A DNA stretch of 64,000 nucleotides from Linanthus parryae. Its lineage: Eukaryota > Streptophyta > Magnoliopsida > Ericales > Polemoniaceae. This document shows positions 10,383-21,804 of the stretch, one piece after another; position 1 is the stretch's first letter; each line of letters begins with the position of its first letter. The notes beneath the pieces were generated by a model that saw only the letters and a list, made by a program, of their open reading frames with translations, made no database searches and was not told the DNA's origin. The position numbers and the translations under genes were made by a program. The DNA lies in the NCBI GenBank assembly GCA_023055425.1, contig JALGPY010000012.1:13637922-13701921 (forward strand). The letters run 5' to 3'.

Positions 10383-12222
10383 AAGTAAATCATTGCCTTA
10401 ACAGGCTGTTAGACCAAGTGCAGAACTTTGAGTCATACTCAGAATCAGCCATGTTTGGTGGTCTAATTCCTTTTGGAACCCATAACTGCCTAATTCCTTA
10501 AGCTGATAAGGATAAGTGTTCCTCATAATATGAGGTTCTGATCTTCTGAAGGGACAAATTAATCTAATATGACCAATTTTTCCACAGTAATGACATTTTG
10601 GAGAATGTCTGCTACAAGATTTGACAAAAGTAGTTTGGCTTTTCTTTGGGAAATTTGGATTGTAGCCAATCCCACTTTTATGCATTGATTTCAGACTTCC
10701 TCCAAGAATGAGATTTAGATTATGTTCTGAGCCTCTAAAACTGGCTAGGACCTTTTTAGACTCTTGAAGTGTCTCAGTCAAAGAACAGATTTGTTGTTCT
10801 AAATCCTCTGAACGAGTCTTTAGATCAACATACCTTTTAGTTAAAAGAGTGTTTTGATCAAGAATCTCTTTTATCTATGCCTTCAAGGCTTTGAATCTGC
10901 TGTCCAAGGCCTTGAAGTATTTTTCAATTTTTGTCTTAGAAACTTCAACAGTTTTGTTAGCAACAACTAGGTTGAGGTTTTCTTTTACCTGCTCATGAAT
11001 CTTAATCTTTAAAGAAGAAATCTCATTGTTATAACTTTCCTCATTTAAAAACATGCTCTTGAGAATTTCAGGAAGTACATCAGAAGGACTAGCAAGAATT
11101 TTTTTTACTATTTCCTCAATATGTCTGTCTGAAGACTTTTCTTCATCATGTTAAGCCATGAAGCATAAATTTGCTTGATCTTCTTCTGTGTATGAATCAC
11201 TTAATGAATAAAAATCACTCCAAGAGGCCATCATGGCTTTCTTCCTTCCTTCTGTTGTCACCACATTCAAAACAATTCATTACTTTAGTTTTATGTGACT
11301 ATGATGAAGACTTACCTTTGTAGTCCTTGCTGCTTGAAGGTCTTGATCTCTCTCTGTTGTAGTCTCTGTTACCAAAGTTTCTCTTCTTCTTGAGAATCCT
11401 GTCCAAGGCCTTGGAGATCAATGCTAAAGCATCTTCATCATCATGCTCATCTTCAGTCTCAAGGCTTTGATATTTTTCATTTTCTTTAGCCTTGAGTGCT
11501 AAGTTCTTGATGTTTTCACTCAGATCACCTTCTACATCCTTCATAGACATTTCATGAGTGAGTAGCTTTCCTTGTAGATCATCTAGCTGAAGAAGACTTA
11601 AATCCTGAGCTTCCTCAATAGCTGTTGTCTTTGGCTCCCACTTGGCTTTTGGCGAGCTCCTCAGAATTTTCCTGACCTTTTCCTCATTTGAGAACTTTTT
11701 TCCCGATGACTCCAGATTATTCACCACATCAGTGAATCTTTTGAACATCTCCTTGATGGTCTCATCTGAGTTCATCTTGAACAGCTCATATTGCCTCAAA
11801 ATTTTGTTAATCTTGGTCTGTTTAACTTGACTTGTTCCTTCATATGTCACAACAAGTTTTTCCCATACTTCTTTGGCACTTTTTGCAATTTGACACTCTG
11901 TTGAACTCATCTTCATTAAGAGCACAATATGATAGATTCATAGCCTTGTAATTTTTTGATACCTTTTCCAGTTCAGTAACTGAGAGATTTTCCTCAGACT
12001 TGATGCATCTAACTCCATCTATGGTAGTGTAATACTCATGAGGACCATTCTGAACTATTGACCACAATTCCATGTCGTGATCTATGATGAACATCTTCAT
12101 CAATACCTTCCAGTGCATGAAGTTATCACCACAGAACATTGGAGGTCTGTTTGCTGCCCTTCCTTATGAGAAGCTACCATCTCCTACATTACTAATAGTC
12201 AAAGGATTGTTAGATCTATAGT
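10383..12222 (-). pseudogene. gag: SIRE copy 1 gag (broken)
   Basis: The N-terminal part has the FCGDNFMHWKVLMKMF block (11840-12139). The UBN2-type middle has YEGTSQVKQTKINKILRQY and FKRFTDVVNNLESSGKKF (11299-11925). A helical region follows, and the CHYCGKIGHIRLICPF zinc knuckle (CX2CX4HX4C intact) sits near 10560-10600. A frameshift near 11890 and several stops between 10780 and 11300 break it. The start codon present in copy 2 is lost here. Gag would build the particle and package RNA. Confidence 0.75.
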
Positions 12223-12232
12223 AGTGACCCAA

Positions 12233-12244
12233 GCTCTGATACCA
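12233..12244 (-). promoter_or_regulatory. Primer-binding site, tRNA-iMet type (SIRE copy 1)
   Basis: The plus strand reads GCTCTGATACCA, the complement of TGGTATCAGAGC, two bases from the LTR edge at 12247. This is the standard copia primer site. Confidence 0.9.
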
Positions 12245-12246
12245 AT

Positions 12247-13741
12247 TAAAAGTTTGTAATGTAGACTAAATACAGGACCAAAATACTCTAGAAGGGGGGG
12301 GGGGGTTGAATAGAGTATGGAAATTTTTTGCTGAAACAAAAATTTTAACTAAATGAACAAGTGAAAGTCTCAAATCTCAAGGCCTTGAGATTTTACAAAA
12401 CTAGTCAGAAACTTTGTAAGGCAAACCGAAAGCTTCAAGGCCTTGAACTATCACCAGTTCTAAACAGTTTATAAACCCTAGTTTATTTGAGTTGCTTGCA
12501 GAAGTAAATAGCAAAAATGTAAAGTAAAGAACACAAGGCAATTTACAGAGTTCAGTCCCAATGGACCTAATCTCTGCCTGAGGGATCTAATCCCACCAGG
12601 ATTGGGCAAACACTTCATATTACTCACAAAGAAACAGCCCTAGATCTCCAAGCCTAAGTGAACTCCCTTACACCTATACAGCTTGTAATTTCACACCTAT
12701 CTAGTATCAGCTACTAACTGTTGAGCTAACAAGAACCTATTGTTGTTCACTTGAACAACCAACCACTAGATTTTGTGAGGTTTAAGATATACAGAAGATA
12801 AAAAGATTACAATACAGTAGAAGAACAGAGTAGAAGAATAAGCTTGTGAAGGCCTGGATGTGTTCTTCAGGAACTGGAATGATTGATCTTCTGAAAGCAG
12901 TGATTGAAGCCTGAATTTGTGAGGGATTGATTGTCTAATCTTCGACGAATGTATCACACCTTTCTCAGTTTTCTGTAAGCTTCTCTGTCTTTCAAATTTC
13001 AAACCAGTCTTTTATCTACTCTCTGCAACTGAATGAGAAATTTAAGAATCGCCGTTCCTGCAAATCCTCATCCTTTCTAACTGCAATTCAAAACAACTTT
13101 GAGTAGATATCCGTTGGAGTTTGTTGATATTGCAATTTGCACGTTTGACAAACCTGCAACAACATTAAACACAACAACAAACAAAATCCATAAATATAAC
13201 AGCACTAAGTCTGTTTGGATTTACAGTTTCTGAATAAAAACTGGATCAGATAAATAAAACAATAACCTGATTAACTTCTGAAACATATTACTAATGAAAA
13301 ACCAGTAAGACTTGTAAAAGTCATTAAACAATCATAATAACAAAGATCAAATCCTGCAGGAGAGAATCAAGTTAATTCTATAAAACTGTCAGCAGCTTAA
13401 GGCACATCTCAAGGCCTTGAAGCTCTGAACATGCTTCACAGTCTTTCAATATTAAGACCAGAAATCTTAGATTCACTCTGATTAGGATATGTTCAATTGT
13501 TTTATATATATAAAGAATGTATAAAAAGGATATTTTCAACAAGCCTCTGATCTTAAATGTCAGATAGAGCACCTGCATCACAAGATTATTAGATCACACA
13601 GTATAATAAAAACTACTCTCAAGGCTTTGAAGCTCTGATAAGTATCTCAAGGCCTTGGAGCCTTAGAAATACTTTGTCTTTTTCTTTCATCACTCTAAAC
13701 AGTCACTTCTCAAAACACACTTAGAAATCTTTGAGTCAACA
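12247..13741 (-). repeat. 5' LTR of SIRE copy 1
   Basis: The LTR is 1495 bp. Its 5' terminus (TGTTGACTCAAAGATTTC on the minus strand) ends at 13741 and its 3' terminus lies at 12247. The last bases read TTTTA where copy 2 has TTTCA, so the terminal CA has mutated. It contains a 22 bp perfect palindrome (12372-12393), a C-tract hairpin (12284-12317), a second hairpin (12742-12759) and at least four exact CAAGGCCTTG copies. The start aligns with SIRE copy 2 at 32073. Confidence 0.85.
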
Positions 13742-14731
13742 CTGGCCAATGAGTTGTTCACGAAAATTAAAACCCAGCGATTAGGCTCATATCTAGGTGC
13801 TTTGAAATTAGATATGAGCAAAGCATTTGACCGCGTCAACTGGGATTTTCCAGACCGTGCTTTACAGCTCTTGGGATTTCCTGCCCATTGGCTACGACTT
13901 CTATCCCAATGCACTCGCACAGTCTCTTATTCAGTCTTTGTAAATGGGGAAACAACGGATACTTTCAATCCATCGTCTGGCCTAAGGCAATGTGACCCAC
14001 TTTCACCTTACCTTTTTATCATATATCTCCAAACATTATCTTTTGTGCTTCTAACAAAGCAATCAGAGGGCCTTATTCCGGGCATTTAACTATCATGGCT
14101 CTCTCCCCCTATCTCGCATATGCTCTTTGTAGATGATGGTCTCCTCTTCTTCCAACCATCTCTCTTGAGCTGCCAGAACCTCGCTACAACGCTGGACGAG
14201 TTTAGAAGGGTTTCGGGCTAAAGGATCAACTTCAATAAATCTAGTTTCCTTTTCAGCCCGAACATTCCCAGTAACCTAAGCCAGCAGTTCAAACAATTCT
14301 TTGGACATATACCAAGTTCAACAGATGCCGTTTACCTGGGACTGCCACTAGCAGAAAATCAAAGTAAACTTCAAGCAGCCAACACCATATGCTCCAAGTA
14401 TCTAACGCATCTGGGGTAATGGAAAAGCCGACTGCTCACACCTTCGGGTCGTCTAACCTTAGTAAAGTCCGTCCTCTCATCCATTCCAATCTACTTTGGT
14501 AGTGATTTCAGGTTGCCCAAATCTACTTTATCCTCCATCAATTCACTTGCTTTAAACTTCTGGCGCAATCCCGCCAGCAGGAGGCCCACACACCTTATAT
14601 CTAACACGTTACTGTGGAAAGAAAAATCACATGGAGGACTGGGAATCAGAAACCATGATTACGCAAATCAAGCTTTCCTTGCCTCCACGTACTGGCGTCT
14701 TTAAACCTCACAATCCATCTTGGCAGCTACG
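13742..14731 (+). pseudogene. LINE (non-LTR, L1-like) reverse transcriptase fragment
   Basis: The frame 13754-14089 contains LDMSKAFDRVNWDF and GLRQCDPLSPYLF, conserved blocks of L1-type RT. It is followed out of frame by FVDDGLLFF (the FADD active-site block, at about 14125-14150), a thumb-like region with YLGLPL, and SHGGLGIRNH (about 14620-14660), typical of the segment that follows RT in plant LINEs. Endonuclease and 3' tail are missing. Both ends abut LTRs (SIRE at 13741, Angela at 14732), so this is a trapped relic. Stops, frameshifts and a Gly to Cys change in GLRQGDP show it is dead. Confidence 0.85.
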
Positions 14732-15015
14732 TGTTGGAATATATGCCCTAGAGGCAATGTAGTTTAGTATGAACTTATTTTGGCTAGAATAATCATTGTA
14801 TTATTTACTGGATATTTAATATAATGAAGTCCTTAGAATTACAATTGTGTTGTTTATCTTAAATATCCCTATTCCATTATAATGATTAAATGGGACAATC
14901 ATCTATAGACTAATATGGGGTTGGATTGACGTGGAGATATCATGATCCAACACATGGGTATGTATTAGGGGTAATGTCATACTAGATTGACCCATCTCCG
15001 AGAAGGATACATACA
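14732..15015 (+). repeat. Angela LTR, first ~285 bp (plus)
   Basis: It starts TGTTGGAATATATGCC and follows the Angela LTR start to CATCTCCGAGAAGG, then stops at a junction with the U5 end of an opposite-strand Angela LTR. The shared letters TGTTA at the junction make the exact edge ambiguous by about 5 bases. Confidence 0.8.
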
Positions 15016-16439
15016 TGTTAGAGGGTTTTCATCATGGATACGCAGAGGAAAATATAATTTATCCATTCAATACCCTCCAAGGATCACATGACAAGAGACA
15101 TAACGATGGTAAAGGAAGAAATCTTGTTACGCACCTTAGGGTTTCTCCTGTGATGACTTGTAACGTGAATTGTGTCACGTCTCTATAGTTGATCCACACA
15201 TAGAGTTGAGATCTAGATCTTCCTTCTCCTTTTGTGCTAGCTAGGAACGGAGGAAGAGGAAGAAGAAATCACGCAACACGAGGCAACAAGGAGGGCGGCC
15301 TCCTTGGTGGCCAACGGGGTAGGGGGCGGCGCCAAAGAATCGGGTTCGGCCCTTTGTTGCTTGTTCTCCCTCCTTTTTTTTCTCTCCCACTCAAGTTATG
15401 ATCAAAAATCTTATAAGTGTGGGAAGGAAGGAAGGAGAATCCTTTATATAGTCCAACAAATCCTTGTCAACTACCTAAAGGACTTATTCTAGTCCTACTA
15501 GAATTCAATTTAGTCCTTCCTTGCAAATTAGTCCTACTAAGTTTGCAAGGTGTTGCAAAGTGATCATTCTAATTAATTAATCATATTAATTAATTCCCAA
15601 ATCTAGTTCAACTCTATATAGCGTGTGACCCCATAGGTTCTATCTAGTTTGTAGCAACAATTTGCTAATATGGAGCGGTTTCTAGCAGAACATCCATTCT
15701 AGCAACTAATAGAATGGTCATCCGACAAACCTTGTACAAGTAATTGTCACATCCCTTTGTCTCTATATCCGGATTGGACACGAGACATACAAGTCACACT
15801 CGTATATCCAATCCATTGTTTCTCGATCCTGGGAATAGCCTTATTCGTGCAAATAACATCAATATCCTATATTGATTTATTTGAGTCTGGCCAGACATTC
15901 TATAAGCACTATCCCTCGAGTGGCCAAGGATATTTTCTCCCGTTATGTGGGAGGGACAAATTCTATCTACGTCCACTACGATCTCTAAGCTTGCTTCTTA
16001 TTGTATCCGGTACACGCTTTTATAGCTACCCAATTATGGTGTAGCGTTTGACGCTACCAAAATCACAATAATCCACAACTAGAATATCTAGTGACTTCAA
16101 GTCTAAGGATGACAGTACCATTGCACCGCGAGAAGCGCATGTGACTTAACATAACATGTATGTAGCCTTCTCGGAGATGGGTCAATCCAATGCGCCATTA
16201 CCCTTAATGCACATCCATGTGTTGGATCATGATATCTCCATATCAATCCAACCCCATACTAGTCTATAGATGATTTTCCCGTTAATCATTATACTGGACG
16301 AGGGATATTTAAGATAAACAACACAATTGTAAATCTAGGGACTTCATTATATTAAATATCCAATAAATAATACAATGAATGTTCTGGCCAAAATAAATTC
16401 ATACTAAACTAGATTTCCTCTAGGGCATCTATTCCAACA
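15016..16439 (-). repeat. 3' LTR of Angela copy B
   Basis: This is an LTR of about 1.42 kb. On the minus strand it starts TGTTGGAATAGATGCC at 16439. The U5 end at 15016 is altered: TGTTAGAGGG on the plus strand, where other copies have TGTAGGG. A TATATAAAGGA-like box lies near 15441-15450. The hairpin GTAGCGTTTGACGCTAC is near 16041-16057. Confidence 0.85.
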
Positions 16440-16452
16440 GTCTCCCACTTGC
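16440..16452 (-). promoter_or_regulatory. Polypurine tract, Angela copy B
   Basis: The minus strand reads GCAAGTGGGAGAC directly before the LTR start. The same sequence precedes the 3' LTRs of copies B' and C. It would prime plus-strand DNA synthesis. Confidence 0.75.
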
Positions 16453-16453
16453 A

Positions 16454-19400
16454 CTAGAGCCAATCTGACGCATCTCGTATGCCCATGCTCCTAGTGTGCC
16501 CTTCATGCGTCCACTGCACAAGCGGCATTGTAAGTTGATCTGAAAGATTCTCACCTGTAGGAATATTGCATATCCGAACGTCTCCTCTATCGATATTATA
16601 TCGAATAAGAAAAGAACTTCCTGAGCACGTGCTTGGATTTCTGGTGCGACCTGGGTTCCTTTGACTGCGCGATCACCCCAGTGTTGTCACAGTACAACTC
16701 TACTGGATCCGCAATGTTAGAAACCACACCAAGTTCAGAAACAAACTTTGTCATCCAAACAGCTTCCTTTGCTGCGCCATTTGCAGCAATGTACTCAACC
16801 CTGTTGTAGAATCAGCCACCGTCTCTTGCTTGGAACTCTTCCAGCTCACCGCTGCTCCATTCAAGCAAAACACATATCCCGATTGTGATCTAAAGTCATA
16901 TCTGTCGGTTTGGAGGCTTGCATCCGTGTAACCCCTTACACGTAACTCTTCCTCACCGCCCAATATCAACAAAGAATCCTAAGTTCTTCTCAAGTACTTT
17001 AGGATGTTCTTGACTTCAATCCAGTGAATCTCACCTGGATTGGATTGGTATCTGCTTGTCATACTCAAGGCATATGACACATCTGGTCTAGTACATAACA
17101 TGGCGTACATGATAGATCCTATGGCCGAGGCATAGGTAATTATACTCATGCGTTCCTTCTCAATATCATTGGAAGGACAACCACACTTCGAAAGAGTGTT
17201 TCCATGGACATGGGCAAGAATCCCTTCTTGGAATCTTGCATGTTGAACCGTTTCAACACTTTGTCAATATATGTACTTTGACTTAGGCCTAGAAGTCTCT
17301 TAGATCTATCTCTATAGATCTTTATACCAAGTATATAGGCTGCTTCCCCTAAGTCCTTCATTGAAAAACACTTTCCCAGCCAATCTTTAACAAATTGCAG
17401 CATGGGAACGTCGTTTCCGATGAGTAGTATGTCATCCACATACAAGACCAGAAAAGCTACAGAGCTCCCACTAACCTTCTTGTACACACAAGAATCATCT
17501 TCGTTTCAGATGAAGCCAAACTCTTTGACTACTTCATCAAAACGTCGATTCCAACTTCTAAAAGCTTGCTTCAATCCATAAATGGATCGTTGTAGCTTAC
17601 AGACTTTGTTGGCTTGCTTTGGATCTTCAAAACCCTCCGGCTGTATCATATACACGTCCTCGAGGAGATTCCTATAAAGAAATGCTGTTTTGAAATCCAT
17701 CTGCCAAATATCATAGTCGTAGTATGCTTCAATGGCAAGTAGGATTCGGACGGATTTGGTCATAGCGACTGGTGAAAAGGTTTCATCACAGTCGATACCA
17801 TGAATCTGTCTGAATCCTTTAGCCACCAATCGACCCTTATAGGTAATCACATTACCATCCATGTCGATATTCTTCTTGAAGACCCACTTGCACCCTATGG
17901 GCCGCGCCCCTTCGGGTGGTTCCACCAAAGTCCATACTTTGTTGGTATACATGGATTCCATCTCGGATCTCGTGGCTTCTAGCCACTTATGAGAGTCTGT
18001 CCCTTTTATGGCCTCTTCATAGGTAGTAGGCTCATCTCTATAAGCATCGTGTCACCGGAATCAGTCACGAGAAGTCCATTCCTCTCGGGTTCTTGGCGCA
18101 CTCTACTAGATCTACGAAGCTCTTGTGTTACCTGAACAGGCTGTTGCACAACCTCTTGTGGTTCCTGTTCATGTTCGATAATCGGTTCAGTGATTTGTGG
18201 TTCTTGAATCTCTTCAAGTTCTACAGGCCTCCCACTTGCTTGTTTAGAGACAAACTCTCTTTCTAGAAACACGCCGGACCAAGCAACAAACACTTGGTTC
18301 TCAGTAGGATTGTAGAAGTATTAACCCTTAATTTCCTTAGGGTACCCCACAAATTTACACTTATCCGACTTCGGCCCTAGCTTATCTGATTGTAAACGCT
18401 TTACATAGACATCGCAGCCCCAAATTCTCATGATTGACAGTGTGGGACGCCTCGCACTCCACATCTCATGTGGTGTCTTCATGACTGCTTTAGATGGAAC
18501 ACGGTTAATGGTGAAAGCTGCACTTAATAGAGCATAGTCCCGAAATGATAATGGAAGATCGGTTTGACACATCATCGATCGAACCATATCCAATAGGGTT
18601 CGATTCCTCCTCTCGGACACGCCATTTCATATTGGCGTTTCGGGTGGAGTGAGTTGGGACACGATCACACACTCTCTAAGATAGTCGTCAAACTCTTGGC
18701 TCAAGTATTCTCCTCCACGATCCAATCGTAGAGCCTTGATACTTTTGCCAAGTTGCTTCTCTACTTCACTTTTGAATTCTTTGAACCTTTCAAAGGATTC
18801 GTATTTGGCCTTCGTGAGGTACACAAATCCATATCTACTGTAATCATTAGTAAATGTAATGAAGTAGACATAACCACCCCTGGAAGGAGTGGAAAATGGC
18901 CCACACACATCAACATGTATGAGTGCCAATTTCTCACTAGTCCTCTCACGTTTCTTATTGAAAGGGGACTTTGTCATTTTTCCCAATAAACAAGCCTTAC
19001 ATGTCTCATTTGATTCAAAATCAAATGAGTCTAGGAATCCATCCTTATGGAGTCTAGACACACGTTTCTCGTTTATATGGCCTAAACGACAGTGCCATAA
19101 GTAAGCAGGATTTAAATCATGTATTTTAATCATCTTGGTATTAATGTTGTAGACAGGATTGCTTAGATCAAGGACATACAGTCCATTAAATAATTCCACA
19201 CTACAATAGTGAATATTATTAAAATAAAACGGAACAACAATCGTTCTTTATTGAAATAATAAAATCTTCCTTGTCCAAAAAAAGAAATAGAAATAATGTT
19301 TTTGCTCAAAGCAGGCACAAAATAGCATTTATTTAATTCTAAAACTAATCCTGAAGGTAGAGATAGCTCGCACACGCCCACGGCCAACGCAGTAACTTTT

Positions 19401-19559
19401 GCTCCATTCCCCACGCGTAGGTCTATCTCCCCTTTAGCCAATCTCCTACTTCTCTTTAGATCCTGCACATTTCGAAAAATGTGAGATCCACATCCAGTTA
19501 ATACCCATGATGTAGAGACAGTTAAATTGACATCTACAACAAAAATACCTGATGGTGGT
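16454..19559 (-). pseudogene. pol: Angela copy B pol (broken)
   Basis: From the 5' side: protease with WVLTGCGSHIF, where the catalytic Asp codon of WVLDTGCG is deleted; integrase with the zinc-binding H/C residues and HVDVCGPF (19199-18627), then NRVPSKAVMKTPHEMW (18620-18321); linker (18293-18006); RT (17961-17146) with GCKWVFK, YGLKQAFRSW and YVDDILLIGND near 17430; and RNase H with GYTDAS and [11 protein letters not shown] (16972-16751). Frameshifts separate these frames, with stops near 18320 and 17500. All core domains are recognisable, but protease could not function. Confidence 0.8.
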
Positions 19560-20401
19560 GGAATCACTATTCCAAGCATCTTGTCCTCCAGATATTTTGG
19601 GCAGTTCCTCCTCCAGTGTCCAGGCTGACTGCAGTAGTGACACTCACCTTTAGTCACACCTTTGGCAATGCCACCAACAGGCTTAAGGTCAGGTTCCTTG
19701 GGTTTGGCAACTAACTTGCCTTTGCCCTTGGAGGACGAGGCAAACCTTTTGCCCTTTCCTTTTTGTACCATCATAATGGCCTTTCCCTTACCCTTGTTGA
19801 TGCTTTGCTCAGCTGTCCTCAACATATTGAGTAAATCTGGCAGTGGTTTCACGATCTCGTTCATGTTATAGTTCATGATGAACTGTCCATAACTCTCAGG
19901 AAACGATTGCAACACGAGATCGGTTGCCAACTCTTGGCCGACCAGAAACCCTAGTCGCGTGAGATTTTCCAAGTATCCGATCATACGGAGTACATGGGGT
20001 CACACTGAGTTTCCTTCTGCCAGATGACACTTGAACAATGCCTTAGAGACCTCATACCTCTCAACCCTTGCCTGCTCTTGGAAGAGCTGCTTCAGATGCT
20101 CGATCATATCAACATCATTCATGTTTTCGTGTTGCTTCTGAAGTTCAGAAGACATGGTGCATAGCATAACGCATGCCGCATCATTAGCATCGTCAACACA
20201 CTTTTAATACGCCTTTCGGGCTTCAGGGGTATTGTTCTCTGGACCTTCAGGAACTCGCTCCTCTATTGCGTAAAGTTTCTTCTCTTGCTTCAGAACAATT
20301 CTCAAGTTCCTGTACCAATCAAGGAAGTTGGTTCCAGAGAGCTTGTCCTTCTCAAGGACAGATCGTGGAGAATGTTGTGAACTCGATGAGTTGTTTTCCA
20401 T
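19560..20401 (-). pseudogene. gag: Angela copy B gag (broken)
   Basis: The Met at 20401 begins MENNSSSSQ, then GTNFLDWYRNLRIVLKQEKK, the hallmark Angela/BARE gag start. A UBN2-type region follows and then the zinc knuckle CHYCSQPGHWRRNC (about 19600-19645), preceded by a Lys/Gly-rich KGKGK stretch. Stops at about 20202-20204 and near 19990-20000 interrupt it. A pyrimidine-rich stretch ending in TAG lies just upstream of the ATG, as in the other copies. Confidence 0.8.
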
Positions 20402-21804
20402 TTGGAATTCTACAAAAGGAAAATACGCAAGTTTTAGTATTTGTAAATTTTTGGTTATATTTAATAATGGCTAGTTTATCAAATATAGCTCCCACTATTT
20501 TTCTACGGATTAATAACCCTCAAGATATTAATGCGGAAAATATCCTTATATTTTCTAGTGGGCCAAGATCCATGTTTCATCTCCTTATGAGCTTGCTTTG
20601 GCAAGTCACCCATAATTTGACTACTTTAGGTAGGAACAATTCCAAATGCATCCCTTATGCAACTCTTGGTTCAATTGGGCAAATAACTCCTTATTTATCC
20701 ATCCGCATGGATAATTCCAATTGATTGCGTCTAGGTTTTTAATCTCATTAATAGCCTAGCTGTGTCCAACCTCTTATTTAAACAATTGCACATTACTTGT
20801 TTGTGCCATCGCATTCCATCGTTATGAACCAAGTCGCCTTGCTTAGGCATGTAAGAACTTGATAAATCATGATGATAATGAGTGTTTAAATAACGAGAAG
20901 GAAAGAACATAATATTTGAATTTTGAGGGATTTTTCAAATTCAATTTTAATTATTTTGTTGATCCATATCAACTGATCTATCTACTTGAGTTTGGGCACA
21001 ACTCCAAATAATAGATCCGGGTTGTCTAATTATCTTAATATTCTAATTGCATGCATCATCCATACACCAACCATAAAAATCCATAAGACAATAAAATAAA
21101 CAACCACAAAATAAAATAAAATAAAACGTGATGTGGGTATGGCCTTTTCTAGACTAAGATAATTCCAAGCCAATGGAATTATCTATGAACCCTAAAAGCA
21201 AACACATCTCCATGCGTCTTCATCTTTTGGTCCATCCTTCATAGTCATGTGGAATGCTCCATGCTCCATCTTTTGTGGCTTCATTTGGCTTTAGGTTTCT
21301 TTTCTTCAATTTTGGCTAACAATCTATTCTATCTAGCACTAGCTAAAAACTATACTAAATAAGATAAATCTCAAAAGTGGAGAAAAAATGGCTCGCAGTC
21401 CATAAAACCCTAATTAATTATTACAACAAATTGATCAGCTCGCAGGCCGTAAACCAAACCATAAATTTAAACAATCACATCATACCACATCCTAAGGCCA
21501 TATCCAACCACCATGCGATTTGCACATAAACATTTAAAATCCAATTTTAACGCGCTTGGTCAATTTTAATTGTTTTAGGAATTTTTTAGGGTTAAAACGG
21601 TCCAAGGGGCCCAACAATCCAATTGTCCGAACCCCAAAAAGGGACCGCCAAGGCATTGTGCCGGTTGCCCCCCTTGCCCACACGGCTAGGACGTGTGCTA
21701 GGGCAGCCCCCGACCCCTAGGCCGTCCCTTACTTGGGCGGCAAGCAAGGAGGGGCGGTGCCATTAGGGGGCAGAACCTCTATGGGAGTTGTTTCCAGAAT
21801 TCCC
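20402..21804 (-). other. Angela copy B untranslated leader (left arm and centre of an inverted repeat)
   Basis: This is non-coding leader of the Angela family. Positions 20402-21366 are the inverted counterpart of 21805-22755. Positions 21367-21804 occur once and include the GC-rich part (about 21650-21770) also found in copies C and D. The join to the opposite-strand leader falls near 21804. A plus-strand frame of 86 codons (20467-20724) runs antisense here. Confidence 0.75.
20467..20724 (+). other. Antisense ORF in the Angela leader (86 codons), function doubtful
   Basis: MASLSNIAPTIFLRINNP starts a frame that is also open at 22432-22689 (minus). It also begins in copy E near 63826 and runs out of the window. 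In copy C it is interrupted. No family is recognised and no promoter is apparent. It may be a chance frame kept because the copies are young. Confidence 0.2.

Larger units (their letters stand above)
5049..13741 (-). mobile_element. SIRE/Maximus-lineage copia element, copy 1 (minus, 3' end cut off)
   Basis: From its 5' end this copy has an LTR (12247-13741), an iMet primer-binding site, gag, protease-integrase-RT-RNase H, a spacer and a large extra ORF after pol. The 3' end is cut at 5048 by Angela remnant A. The UBN2-type gag, the domain order and the extra 3' ORF are typical of Sireviruses. Copy 2 (32073-43504) gives an end-to-end comparison and shows that about 0.1 kb of the extra ORF, the PPT and the 3' LTR are missing here. 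Confidence 0.85.
15016..21804 (-). mobile_element. Angela copy B (minus), lacking 5' LTR and primer site
   Basis: 3' LTR, PPT, RNase H, RT, integrase, protease, gag and about 1.4 kb of leader are present in order. The leader stops about 280 bp short of where the primer-binding site should be. It is then joined to the leader of copy B' in the opposite orientation, so the two copies are head to head. Confidence 0.8.
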
